NCBI GenBank assembly: GCA_964457925.1
Contig: CAYWGH010000017.1
Span: 70,717-134,716, forward strand
Direction: 5' to 3'
DNA length: 64,000 nucleotides
From: Coneutiohabitans sp964457925
GTDB lineage: Bacteria; Zhuqueibacterota; Zhuqueibacteria; Zhuqueibacterales; Zhuqueibacteraceae
This document shows, one piece after another, positions 18,514-28,070 of the stretch (positions within the stretch are counted from its first letter, which is position 1; every line of letters begins with the position of its first letter). The notes under the pieces are model-generated. The model worked only from the letters and a program-made list of their open reading frames with translations, was not told the origin of the DNA and made no database searches. The position numbers and the translations under genes are program-made.

Positions 18514-19437
18514 TTACGGACAGGGCGGGCAGGTTTTGCAATAATTGATGCCCGCCGGCAGCGATGAAAAAGTCACTTCAAAATCGACATTGGTGATGAT
18601 CGAATCTTTAACAGCGATCACAGACTTCGGCACAAGCTGGCCCTGGCTTTCGCCGCAATGATACAAACCCACCGCGCGAATATCGAGGAACTGGCCCTTG
18701 CCGTACCAAAACAGGGAGATAAATTTGACCTCACCGCTGTTGACCGCAATGCGATATTCATCTTCGGCTTTGAAAAGGCCCAGCGTAAAATTCAAGCCTT
18801 TCAAATTGCCCAACACCGTCGGCAAAAACGCCGGGCCGCCAGGCGGAATCACGCCGATGGCGGCGACAGCCACGGCTTGCGAATTTGCCGGCCAGGGATC
18901 TTTGTAAATGATCTTGCCGCTGATAATTGCATCGCGATTGGCGAATTCCCAATTCGCGAAAATGTTCACGCTGTCGGCCACCGGCTCGTCTTCGCGCACC
19001 ACGACTTCTTGCAGCGCAAAAACTTCACCGGGCGCAAGGTGTACGCCCAGAATATTCGCAATGTCCCACGGCGCGCCGGATTTACGCCACAACACGCCGG
19101 CCGCGGTATAAACACCCGGATCGGCAAATAATTCGTAATGCAGCGTATCGTCTTGCAGCGGGGTTTTATCGCGATTGAACGCCAACGGCGGGCTGTAAAT
19201 CACCTCAGAGAGAAGGTTTTCTGGAGGAAGTCTTTTCACCAAAACCACCACGGCTTCAGCAACATAATCCGGCGGCTTTGGCCCGGTGAATATAATATCG
19301 CCGGATACTTTGGTGCGCACCGGCTCGACGCCATGATCAGAGCTGCAACTCATCGAAAAAAAGGCGGCGGCGATCAAAAAAAACAACAACGGCTTCCGGC
19401 GTGCGATGCAACGGCGCAAAAAACAATTTTGCCTCAT
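18514..19437 (-). CDS. Putative outer-membrane or periplasmic lipoprotein, function unknown
   Basis: 307 residues from ATG 19437; the frame runs further up to 19578, but the region before this Met is Cys/Phe-rich and unlike a protein start. After the basic RRKPLLFFLIAAAFFSMSC signal, Cys31 can be the lipidated residue, though the -1 to -3 residues (S-M-S) are a poor lipobox. The mature part contains two beta-rich repeats opening with SGDIIFTGPKPP and SGKIIYKDPWP, each like an Ig or prealbumin-type sandwich, and it ends in a CKTCPPCP tail. It is upstream of the receptor gene in the same direction. No family recognised. Confidence 0.7.
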   Translation of the reverse strand: MRQNCFLRRCIARRKPLLFFLIAAAFFSMSCSSDHGVEPVRTKVSGDIIFTGPKPPDYVAEAVVVLVKRLPPENLLSEVIYSPPLAFNRDKTPLQDDTLHYELFADPGVYTAAGVLWRKSGAPWDIANILGVHLAPGEVFALQEVVVREDEPVADSVNIFANWEFANRDAIISGKIIYKDPWPANSQAVAVAAIGVIPPGGPAFLPTVLGNLKGLNFTLGLFKAEDEYRIAVNSGEVKFISLFWYGKGQFLDIRAVGLYHCGESQGQLVPKSVIAVKDSIITNVDFEVTFSSLPAGINYCKTCPPCP

Positions 19438-19694
19438 GATTCCTGCAATCTTAAAAAATGAAAGTCGTTCGAGTTTTGAAAAACAGATTTCACAACAAGA
19501 CACACCTTTACAGCGTTCATTCACAGCAAATTTTACGAAAAAAAAACAAGCTTCGCAATGAACATTCTCGCAGAGCATCGTCTTGCGGTACGATCAACTC
19601 CTTGCCCCTTTGTTTTTTCCTTCATCTCTCCGGCAATAAATTTTTGTTATGTGCCAAGCTTGACATTGTAACATTGATGTGACAAATTTAATTC

Positions 19695-21338
19695 ATGCAT
19701 CTCGTTCCAAACATTTTATCCGATCTACCCCTTGGCATTGAAAGTGAAACCACGTTCATCGTGATCATCGCGCAACTCGCGCTGGCGTTGTGGGCGATAT
19801 TCCTTTTGCTTGCCGGCAATATCTTTGACCGCGCTGCAGTGGGAACTTTTTTCATGGCAGTCGGCCTGCTCCTCGGGTGGTTCACGGCTGCCGCGTTCAG
19901 CTTGTGGCTGATGCTGTTGCTGGCTTTTGTAATTTTGGCTGCCGGCTTGGCGCTTTATTTTTATTCGCCGCGCGTTGCCGTGGCAATCGCCATGTTCTGG
20001 CCGCTGCCTGCGATTTATTTCGCACACTTGTATTTCACCGGTTCCTTTAGCGGCAATCCCCGGGTGGGACTTGGTTTGTTGGCAGCAGGCGTTCTATGCA
20101 GCGTCCGGTTTATGCGCGCGAGCCTTTCGATCATTTCTTGTGCTTTCGGGACGCTCTTCTTCGCCTGGTTGTGGCCGAATCAAATCCAATTTGCAGGCAG
20201 TATCGCAATTTTTATAACCGGCATGATTTGGCAAATGCTGGTGCAACCGCGTTTGCCGTTTTTCAAGGAGAGGGCGGATGCCGCGCTCGCTGTTTCGGCG
20301 CATGATCGTAAAACACAATACTGGCATGCTTTGCGTATCGCCGCTGCGCTGTTGCTTGCCGGCCTGTTCAGCGTGGCGTTCCTGGCCCCGCAACCGTCGC
20401 CCTCCTCCCCTGTTCATGAAGATCGCCTGCACGCGTTTCAACAAAACGGCGGACTTGACCGTCCCGCTTTGATTTTCTCCAGCGCGAATGTTTTTTATCT
20501 CACAGGCCGCGCCCTGCCGATCGCAATCCTTGCGGAAAAACAGAACTGGTGGAATCGTCTCAGGCTGATCATCGCGGGGAAATCGTCCGCCGCTGCGATT
20601 CACCGGTTACGCGCGCATAAAGATGAAGACGAATTGGAGAAATTGCGGCGCGCGGCGGCCATCACGTCGCGCGCCTTCGAACACATTGCGCCGCTGATTA
20701 AACCCGGCCGTAATGAAAACGAGATTGCCCAAGAAATTCTAAAATTTTTTCGGGAAAATGGCGCAACCGGCCTGGCTTTTCCGTTGATTGTCGGCGCCGG
20801 CGCCAACGCAACACGGCCGCACTACAGCGCCAACAATGCCGTCATGAATGAAGGTCTGGTGGTGATCGATATTGGCTGCAGCGTCGAGAATTATGCCAGC
20901 GACATGACGCGAACCTTTGCGGTCAATGGCCGCTTCTCCGCAGCAGAGCGCGAGTTGATGGACATTGTTATTGCTGCCGGCGACAGCGCCCGCGCGCATT
21001 TGAAGCCTGGCGCAACCATGCAAGGCTTGCACGAACGCGCGACGCGGGTCATCACTGCGGCGGGCTTTGGCCGATATTTTACGCATAGGCTCGGCCATCA
21101 TGTCGGGCTGGAAGTGCATGACCCGCAAGTTAATATGCTGACTGCCGGTATGGTGATTACGATTGAACCCGGCATTTACATTCCTGCGGGCGCGGCCGTC
21201 GATTCCGTTTATTGGAATCTCGGCGTGCGCATCGAAGATACTTACATTGTGACGGAAAACGGCTTCGAACAAATAACGCATTTTCCGCATATCTGGCCGG
21301 CGCGCGAAGATGCTCTCCCGGCGCGTTTCGATCCATAA
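19695..21338 (+). CDS. M24-family metallopeptidase fused to an N-terminal membrane domain
   Basis: 547 residues. Residues 20-235 contain seven or eight hydrophobic helices. Residues about 305-530 are a pita-bread M24 domain with all five expected metal ligands visible: D392 (VVIDIGC), D403 (SDMTRTF), H468 (GHHVGLEVHD), E491 (TIEPGIYIP) and E514 (RIEDTYIV). The family cleaves Xaa-Pro bonds or N-terminal Met using two Mn/Co/Zn ions. The creatinase-like N-terminal domain of aminopeptidase P is reduced to a short remnant (ALIFSSANVFYLTG). The membrane part suggests an anchored enzyme, facing side unknown. It is read divergently from the lipoprotein gene. Confidence 0.88.
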   Translation: MHLVPNILSDLPLGIESETTFIVIIAQLALALWAIFLLLAGNIFDRAAVGTFFMAVGLLLGWFTAAAFSLWLMLLLAFVILAAGLALYFYSPRVAVAIAMFWPLPAIYFAHLYFTGSFSGNPRVGLGLLAAGVLCSVRFMRASLSIISCAFGTLFFAWLWPNQIQFAGSIAIFITGMIWQMLVQPRLPFFKERADAALAVSAHDRKTQYWHALRIAAALLLAGLFSVAFLAPQPSPSSPVHEDRLHAFQQNGGLDRPALIFSSANVFYLTGRALPIAILAEKQNWWNRLRLIIAGKSSAAAIHRLRAHKDEDELEKLRRAAAITSRAFEHIAPLIKPGRNENEIAQEILKFFRENGATGLAFPLIVGAGANATRPHYSANNAVMNEGLVVIDIGCSVENYASDMTRTFAVNGRFSAAERELMDIVIAAGDSARAHLKPGATMQGLHERATRVITAAGFGRYFTHRLGHHVGLEVHDPQVNMLTAGMVITIEPGIYIPAGAAVDSVYWNLGVRIEDTYIVTENGFEQITHFPHIWPAREDALPARFDP

Positions 21339-21479
21339 AAACTTGAGCGCAGCGAGGTTTTGCGTAAAGTTGCTGCGTGTGGCCTCAAAATTAGGGTTGC
21401 AAAATAGAGATTATTTGTTACATTGAACGAATTTTCGCAAATACGCAAAACATCTCATTCAACATACTGGAGGCATATT

Positions 21480-23525
21480 GTGGCTGTTATGCATGCTGTT
21501 TCTCGCAGCGCAGAAGCGCCCAGCATTAATGCACAAACGGCGCGTGAATGGTATCGTTTGATGCACACCGCCCGGTTGATCGATGACCGGGCCTGGATTC
21601 TCTTCAAGCAAGGCAAGGGTTGGAGCTATCTCGCCACCTGCTCGGGACACGAGCCGATTCAGTTGGCGCTGGGCCTGTCCTTTCGCCCGAACAAGGACTA
21701 TCTCTTTCCCTATTACCGCGATCAATTGACCTGTCTGGCCGCCGGACTTACGCTCGACGAAATCATGTTGAACGGTTTGAGCCGGCGTGATGATGTTGCC
21801 GCAGGCGGCCGTCACATGTCGAATCACTTTTCCAAACCGGAAATCGGTATTCAAAACACCTCGAGCTGCGTCTCGAATCACGCGTTGCATGCCGTGGGTT
21901 TGGCGCGCGCGGTGAAGTATTACAAATCCGACGCCCTCACATTTTGCAGTTTCGGAGAAGCCTCGGCTTCGGAAGGCTACGTTTTCGAAGCATTCAACGG
22001 CGCAAGCCGGGAACAGTTGCCCGTGATTTTCGTCATTCAAAACAACAAATACGGCATCAGCGTGCCGGTGCACGAACAAACCGCGAACGAAATTGTTGCA
22101 GACAATTTCGTCGGCTTGAAGCATCTGCACATCATTCGTTGCGACGGCACGGATCCGATCGACAGCCGCTTGGCGATGGATGAGGCGATGGATTATGTGC
22201 GCACCGGCAAGGGCCCGGCGTTGGTGCATGCGCAATGCGTACGCATCGGCCCGCACTCCAACAGCGACAAGCAGGAATCCTATCGTTCCGACCAGGAAAT
22301 CTCCGAAGTTGCCGCGCAAGACCCGCTGCCGCGTTTTCGCGCCTATATTCTTGAAAAAGGGTTGCTGAGCGAAAAGGAACTGAGTGAGATTGAGGCGGAA
22401 AACAAGCGCCTCGTAAACGAAGCCGCCGCCCGCGGCGAGGCCGCGCCGACGCCGGATCCCAAATCGATTTATGATTTTGCCGTGGCCCCGGTGTATGAAG
22501 TCGAGGAAACGCCCACGCCGGACAGCGATGAAAAAGAAAAAATGCGCGAGTCCATCAACCGCACGCTGCACGAAGAGTTCAAACGCAACCCGCACACGTT
22601 TTTGTGGGGCCAGGATGTGGCCTCGAAGGACAAAGGCGGCGTGTTCAACGTCACCAATGGCTTGCAGCAGGCGTTCGGCAAAAGCCGTGTGTTCAACGCG
22701 CCGATTGCGGAGGATTTCATTGTGGGCACGGCCAACGGCATGGCGCGTTTCCGGGAGGATATGTGGGTGGTGGTGGAAGCTGCGCAATTCACCGATTATG
22801 TTTGGCCCTCAATGGAGCAGATGGTCGAATTAAGCCATGAATATTGGCGCACCGTCGGCAAGTTTCTGCCCAACATCATCGTGCGGCTGTCGTGCGGCGG
22901 TTACATCGGCGGCGGGCTGTATCATTCGCAAAGCGCAGAAGGCGTGTTCGCGAATTTCCCGGGCTTTCGCATTATCATGCCGTCGTTCGCAGACGATGCG
23001 GCCGGCTTGTTGCGCACCTCTATGCGCTCGCGCGGGGTGACGATTATGTTCGAGCCCAAATTTCTCTACAATCACCCGATGGCGCAAGCATCCAAAACCG
23101 GACCGAACCACTTTGTGCCTTTTGGCAAAGCGCGCATTCGCCGGCCCGGCAAGGATTTGACCATCGTCACTTACGGCAATGCCGTACATTGGTCGCTGAA
23201 AGCCGCGGAACGACTGGCCGAGGAAGGCCACGATGTCGAAGTCATCGACCTGCGTTCACTGGTGCCGTATGACATGGAAACGGTGCGTGCTTCGGTGCAA
23301 AAAACCAATCGCGTCATCGTTGCCAGTGAAGATCACAAAACCGGCGGTTTTGGCGGCGAAGTGCTGGCGAGCGTCAGCGAGGAATGCTTCAAATTCCTCG
23401 ATGCCCCGCCGCGGCGCGTGTGCACCAAAGACACGCCCATCGGCTTCAGCCGCATTCTCGAAGCCGCAATTCTGATCAGCGAAGAGGATATTTATCAAGC
23501 CGCGCAGGAGGTATTGAAATACTGA
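21480..23525 (+). CDS. Fused alpha/beta E1 of a 2-oxoacid (branched-chain type) dehydrogenase
   Basis: 681 residues if read from GTG 21480, which follows GGAGG at an ideal six-base gap. The alpha half (about 1-330) has the TPP-site segment SFGEASASEG (about 156-165) and NNKYGISVPV. The beta half (about 355-681) has FNAPIAEDFIVGTANGMA, GGYIGGGLYHSQS and GGFGGEVLASVSEE. Together they form the thiamine-dependent decarboxylase of branched-chain 2-oxoacid or pyruvate dehydrogenase complexes. Fused E1 proteins are known in this and related phyla. No E2 or E3 gene is adjacent, so its partners are elsewhere. It ends at a strong terminator. Confidence 0.9.
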   Translation: MAVMHAVSRSAEAPSINAQTAREWYRLMHTARLIDDRAWILFKQGKGWSYLATCSGHEPIQLALGLSFRPNKDYLFPYYRDQLTCLAAGLTLDEIMLNGLSRRDDVAAGGRHMSNHFSKPEIGIQNTSSCVSNHALHAVGLARAVKYYKSDALTFCSFGEASASEGYVFEAFNGASREQLPVIFVIQNNKYGISVPVHEQTANEIVADNFVGLKHLHIIRCDGTDPIDSRLAMDEAMDYVRTGKGPALVHAQCVRIGPHSNSDKQESYRSDQEISEVAAQDPLPRFRAYILEKGLLSEKELSEIEAENKRLVNEAAARGEAAPTPDPKSIYDFAVAPVYEVEETPTPDSDEKEKMRESINRTLHEEFKRNPHTFLWGQDVASKDKGGVFNVTNGLQQAFGKSRVFNAPIAEDFIVGTANGMARFREDMWVVVEAAQFTDYVWPSMEQMVELSHEYWRTVGKFLPNIIVRLSCGGYIGGGLYHSQSAEGVFANFPGFRIIMPSFADDAAGLLRTSMRSRGVTIMFEPKFLYNHPMAQASKTGPNHFVPFGKARIRRPGKDLTIVTYGNAVHWSLKAAERLAEEGHDVEVIDLRSLVPYDMETVRASVQKTNRVIVASEDHKTGGFGGEVLASVSEECFKFLDAPPRRVCTKDTPIGFSRILEAAILISEEDIYQAAQEVLKY

Positions 23526-23546
23526 GCGCCGGCTGTTCGTTTTGAG

Positions 23547-23580
23547 AAAAAGGGCGACCGAAGCTGGTCGCCCTTTTTTT
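23547..23580 (+). terminator. Rho-independent terminator of the E1 gene
   Basis: A perfect stem AGGGCGACC/GGTCGCCCT with a six-base loop starts 25 bases after the stop and is followed by a run of T. It is preceded by an A run, so it could also act on the minus strand. Confidence 0.92.
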
Positions 23581-23590
23581 TGGAGAAGGT

Positions 23591-23881
23591 CAGCGACTGG
23601 GTTAAGGGATCATCTGCAATGCGCGAGAGAAGGCCTTTGAGATAATCGCAGGGTTCCACATGATGCAGGCTACCAGGGTGTAAACGAAGGCCGCGCTTGG
23701 CGCCTTCATGGGAGGCAGCGAAAAGATAATTCTTGCCGCACAAGGCAACCAGACGCATGGCGTTCTCCACCGGGTTATTGTTGATCTCCAAACGCCCGTC
23801 GCTAACATACTTCTCCAGCTTCGGCCACTGCTCCAGCGTGTAGGCGATTGCTTTGCCAGGGGAAACCCTACCGTGCAGAAA
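23591..23881 (-). pseudogene. IS66-family transposase, C-terminal remnant
   Basis: The minus strand encodes GKAIAYTLEQWPKLEKYV and LEINNNPVENAMRLVALCGK, then NYLFAASHEGAKRG and GLLSRIADD, the conserved C-terminal block of IS66 TnpC. That includes the catalytic-side NNxxENA segment. Everything upstream of about 23881 is missing, no TnpA/TnpB or terminal repeats are found, and the 3' end runs into the E1 terminator. It is a dead fragment, not an active element. Confidence 0.85.
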
Positions 23882-24303
23882 GCGGCAGCCGCAATTGAAC
23901 GCGCAGGGAAAAAAAATTTGAGATTGTGGCAGATGAACGTGGCGAACCAGGCTGGGCGGCGCGGTTTTTCCGCAACCAGGGAGAAACGCGGGGGGAAACC
24001 AGTTCTTCGCTCTGACAAAATGCTTTCTGAGTCAGATTGCTGGCAAGGTATTTTCGAACAAGGGCAATTCAGGTTGCCGTTGGACGCTGTTGCCGTCGGC
24101 GAAATGACATAAAACTCCTTCATTTGGATTTTTTGCCAGGCTGCCATTAGATTCAGTTGGAGGAAAGAGATACTTAACCGAGGGATGCAAATGAATTGCG
24201 GAAATCAGCAAATAAATAGATGAGGGATATGATACTGGAAAACTATTTAGAAATGCGAATGCCGGACATTTTGTTTTGTTGAAAAAGCAAAGCCCTCTCA
24301 ACC
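23882..24303. other. Intergenic space, about 420 bp
   Basis: Nothing supported. Open minus frames here are short, lack family similarity and run across the IS66 scar, so this is probably decayed insertion-sequence DNA plus the 3' flank of the sensor kinase gene. Confidence 0.4.
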
Positions 24304-27300
24304 TCACATCACCTCAGCGATTCCCTTCCGTTTCTCTGCAAATCCGGCTTCGCCGTTTCCCGAAGCATGCAGCGGCAGCGTGAGACGCAGTTGTGTGCCG
24401 CCATTCGGCAGAGCCACGACTTCCGCAGCGCCGCCGCATTGCTTGATCACTTGATACAATTTCCACAAGCCCAGGCCCGAATGCGGCGTGCTTTTGGTTT
24501 TGAAAAAAGGCAGGAAAACTTTGGTGATATTCTCCGGCGAGATGCCGCGACCGTTGTCCGTCATCAGCACGCGCACGCGCGACACTGCCGGCAAGGTCTC
24601 GACCTCGATGTTGATTTGCGTGGCTTCGGCTTCAATCGCATTCAGCACCGCCTCATCCAGCCCATTGCGAAATTTGGAAATCACCTCGACCGGAATGGGC
24701 GAAGGCATGGGCGTAATGCGAAATTTGATTTTGTCGCTCCAATACTGTTCCAGGCGGCGCAGCTCCTGGCGCAAATCCGTGGCCACCACCGCCTGCTTGA
24801 CGAGGTAGGCGCTGCAATCGATCAACTGGCGGATGACTTTGCTCATGTCGTGAATCGAGCCTTGCACCCAGGCAATCGCGCGCGCGGATTCCTGATTCGC
24901 GAGCGAAGCCAGCTCGGTTTTCAAAATGTCGATATAACCTTGAATGCCGGAAAGCTTGTTGTTCAGCACATCGCCCATGCCCGCCATCAAATCCACCATG
25001 GCGAGCTGCTTCTCGTTTTCAATGAGTTTCGCTTCCAGTTGCTTGCGCTCGTCGATATTTTCGCAGGTCAAAATCAAGAATTGCAGCTTGCCGTCGCCAT
25101 TGCTGACATGATCCGAATGAATCTCACAAACAAAGCGATGACCGTCCTTTTTCATGCCGACGAGATCGATGTCGGCTTTTTGATCGGCCAGGGCATGCCA
25201 CACCGCGTCGCGCTGCAGCAACGGGGTGGAGATCAGCGTGTGCAACTCACGGCCGCGCAATTCTTCCGGCGAAAATCCGAACAGCTCTTGCGCTGCGCGG
25301 TTGTTATCGACGATGATGCCTTTTGCGTCCAGGACCAGCAGACCGATGGGCAGGGATTCTTTCACCGTTGCCAGAAACGAATGGGTTTCCTGTAAGCGCT
25401 CGGTTTTTTCGGCAACGGCTTTTTCCAATTCCCGCTCGCGCGCCCGCGCTTGCCGCATGCGCAGGCGAAAGATGCCGTATCCCAGACCCAGCAAAAGCAG
25501 GGCGCAGCCGGCATAGAACCAGGCGGTTTGATAAAATGCCGGCAGAACTTCGAACGAAACCTTGGCGGTGTCGGAAGAGGCCTGGCCATAAGCATTCACC
25601 CCGCGCACCCACAAGGTGTAGGATTTGGGCGCGAGATTGGTGTAACGAATTTCGTGTTCGGCGCCGAGGTTCTTCCACTCGTCGTCAAAGCCTTCGAGCC
25701 TCACCAGGTTGGTGTTGGCGTTTTCGTTGATGAAGGAGAGCGCGCCGAATTTGAACTTGATCTCGTTCGCGACGTTTGCCGGCAAGGCCAGATTGGCAAA
25801 GCTGCGATAGCGGTGGCGTTTGGTTTCAAGCGCAAGTATGTCAACGCGCGGCGGCACGGAGGCAAACGGCACCGACGCAACGTTCACGCGCGAAGCCCCG
25901 CCAATGGTGCCGAACCACATCCAACCCTGACGATCGAGCAGCACGGCGCGCGTGTTGCATTCATTGTCCGCCAATCCCGCTGCCGCATTAAAATAGGAAA
26001 ATTGGGCCTCGTGATAATAAGCCACGCCGTCATTGGTGCCCAGCCACAACCGTTGCTGCTGGTCTTCGGCAATGAAGTAAATCGTCTTGCTCGGCAAGCC
26101 GTCATTAGCGTCAAAGACTTCAAAATGATTATTTTCATATTGCAGCGCGCCGCCGAAGCGTGTGCCGAACCATAACGCGCCGTTACGATCTTCGAAAATG
26201 CAATAAATCGCCGGAGATTTCAGGTTTTCTATGTGATCAAAAACATGCGCGCGCTGGTTTTGATCGCGCATGTATAAGCCGCCATCCGTGGCAATCCAAA
26301 GCCGGCCCTGGCCGTCCTGGTAAATTTGCGACACGGAAGTATGCGGCAGACCGTCGCTCATCGTCATCGCTTCGAAGCGATGGTTGCGATAAATAATGGC
26401 GCCGCCGTTGAACGTGCCGAACCAAACCTCGCCATTGGGCGCGCAGAAAACACTGCGCAGGTTTTCACTCGGCAATCCGTCGCGCGCCGTAAAATGTTGC
26501 CAGCGCCCGTTGCGCAGTCGTGCAGCGCCGCCGTTGGTGGCAACCCAAATATCACCGGATTGGGATTCAGCGAGACCATGCACGAAGTTGTCCGGCAGGG
26601 CATTATCGGAGTTCAATATCTCAATCGCGTTGCCCTGCACGATGGCCAGGCCCCCGCCGCTGGTGCCGATCCACATCCGCCCGGCGCGATCTTGCAAAAA
26701 ACTGAAAACGACGTTTGACGGCAGACCCTGTTGCCGCGTGTAATTTTGAACATTCCACCCAAAAATTTTTGCCGCGCCCGCGCCGAGCGTTCCAATCCAG
26801 ATATTGTTTTCATAATCAACACACAACGCGCGCACGAAATTGCTCGGCAAGCCGTCATGTGTATCGAATGTTGCCAGGCTCTCACCGTCATACTTCATCA
26901 AACCGGAGCGCGTGCCGATCCAGAGATGGCCGTCGCGATCTTCGGCGAGAGCATAAATGTTTTGATCGGCAAGGCCGATCCTTTGAGAAAACAGTGAGAG
27001 CTGGCCATCGGCGAGATGGTACAAACCGTCGGTTGTGCCAATCCACAAAACCTGATTCTGGGTGTAAAACAATCTTCGGATAAAATGATTCTGCAATTTT
27101 TCAAATTCGGTTGGAACAGTGAGGCTGTCGCCGTCCACACGGTAAAGCCCGTCATCGGTGCCGGCCAAAATTTGCTGTTCGCGAGATACGGCAATCGTCC
27201 GAATAATTTTACTCTTGCGCGTATTATCAAAAACTGTGAACGCGAGCTTCTGGTCTGATGAAATCGTTTGGGGCAGCGCGCTGCGACACAAGCCTGCGCC

Positions 27301-27723
27301 TGTGCCGATCCAAAGATTTCCGGCAATGTCTTCGGCGAGACTGAAAATTTCATCAGAAGGAAGGCCACTTTGCATGTTATAATTGAAAACGGTTTCATCC
27401 GGTGTTATGCAAGCAAGGCCATTTTCTGTGGCAATCCAGATATTCTCGAAACGATCTTGCAGAATGTCCCGAATGGAGGCGTGCCCCAGGCCTTCGTTCA
27501 CGGAGAAGCGTTTCATCTCGCGGCCGTCGTAACGCGCGGCGCCGTTTTCATAGGTGCCGAACCAGAGATAGCCCTGGCGATCTTGGTAGACTTCGATGAT
27601 CTCGCTTTGCGGCAGGCCCTGCGCCGTGCCATAATGGCGGATTTGAAAAGTTTGCGCGAGGCTGGATGACGGCGGCCAGCACAGGAGAAAGAAGAGGGCA
27701 AGTGGAATCGTTCTGGCGTTCAT
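24304..27723 (-). CDS. Reg_prop beta-propeller sensor histidine kinase-like protein lacking the phospho-acceptor His
   Basis: 1139 residues. A signal peptide (about 1-23) precedes about a dozen Reg_prop repeats (pattern G-L-P, then hydrophobic, D, W-x-G-T) forming two periplasmic propellers (about 30-610). A Y_Y_Y domain (about 640-725) and one membrane helix (about 735-755) follow, then a coiled coil, a PAS domain (about 780-895), a DHp-like helix pair and a HATPase domain with DNGRGIS and GLGLWKLYQVI boxes. In the H-box, AHEINNPL is replaced by G-D-V-L-N-N-K-L, with Asp918 where the His should be. It may therefore phosphorylate nothing in cis and act as a partner subunit or allosteric sensor. 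No response regulator is adjacent. Confidence 0.85.
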   Translation of the reverse strand: MNARTIPLALFFLLCWPPSSSLAQTFQIRHYGTAQGLPQSEIIEVYQDRQGYLWFGTYENGAARYDGREMKRFSVNEGLGHASIRDILQDRFENIWIATENGLACITPDETVFNYNMQSGLPSDEIFSLAEDIAGNLWIGTGAGLCRSALPQTISSDQKLAFTVFDNTRKSKIIRTIAVSREQQILAGTDDGLYRVDGDSLTVPTEFEKLQNHFIRRLFYTQNQVLWIGTTDGLYHLADGQLSLFSQRIGLADQNIYALAEDRDGHLWIGTRSGLMKYDGESLATFDTHDGLPSNFVRALCVDYENNIWIGTLGAGAAKIFGWNVQNYTRQQGLPSNVVFSFLQDRAGRMWIGTSGGGLAIVQGNAIEILNSDNALPDNFVHGLAESQSGDIWVATNGGAARLRNGRWQHFTARDGLPSENLRSVFCAPNGEVWFGTFNGGAIIYRNHRFEAMTMSDGLPHTSVSQIYQDGQGRLWIATDGGLYMRDQNQRAHVFDHIENLKSPAIYCIFEDRNGALWFGTRFGGALQYENNHFEVFDANDGLPSKTIYFIAEDQQQRLWLGTNDGVAYYHEAQFSYFNAAAGLADNECNTRAVLLDRQGWMWFGTIGGASRVNVASVPFASVPPRVDILALETKRHRYRSFANLALPANVANEIKFKFGALSFINENANTNLVRLEGFDDEWKNLGAEHEIRYTNLAPKSYTLWVRGVNAYGQASSDTAKVSFEVLPAFYQTAWFYAGCALLLLGLGYGIFRLRMRQARARERELEKAVAEKTERLQETHSFLATVKESLPIGLLVLDAKGIIVDNNRAAQELFGFSPEELRGRELHTLISTPLLQRDAVWHALADQKADIDLVGMKKDGHRFVCEIHSDHVSNGDGKLQFLILTCENIDERKQLEAKLIENEKQLAMVDLMAGMGDVLNNKLSGIQGYIDILKTELASLANQESARAIAWVQGSIHDMSKVIRQLIDCSAYLVKQAVVATDLRQELRRLEQYWSDKIKFRITPMPSPIPVEVISKFRNGLDEAVLNAIEAEATQINIEVETLPAVSRVRVLMTDNGRGISPENITKVFLPFFKTKSTPHSGLGLWKLYQVIKQCGGAAEVVALPNGGTQLRLTLPLHASGNGEAGFAEKRKGIAEVM

Positions 27724-28070
27724 TGGATTTCCTTAAAAATCTCTACGCGGGTTCCACCGAAAAAACTCTCGCAAAAGGGTGAGAGCTTTGTTGCTGCGTC
27801 TAGTACTCCCTGGAGGCGTGGCCGGAAAACCGAGGTTTCTCGAAACCGCCGTCAGCAAGTGCCAGTTTTCGGAAACCACTTCTTGACAAGAAAGACTTTC
27901 TGGCTACGCCTGTAGAAATGTCATTCAGACGAAACTTGTGAAGTACTCGGTGTTACGCCTGCAACTGCACAAGCTCCATATTGGATGACAGCCAGGAATG
28001 GATAAATTTTTCAAAGTAACAGTGTACCAGCGGCGTTGACGTGTTTGCTTGAAGCAATAGCGTTGAGCGG
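27724..28070. other. Intergenic space upstream of the sensor kinase, 347 bp
   Basis: It holds a short CTCTCGC...GTGAGAG inverted pair near 27764 in the kinase 5' leader and no supported gene. No clear promoter motif was recognised. Confidence 0.4.

Noticed and set aside
23591..23881. An active IS66 insertion sequence
   Set aside because: Only the C-terminal block of the transposase remains; no other IS66 genes or terminal repeats.
24032..24307. A 91-codon minus frame beyond the sensor-kinase stop
   Set aside because: No family, low-complexity composition, and it overlaps decayed insertion-sequence DNA.
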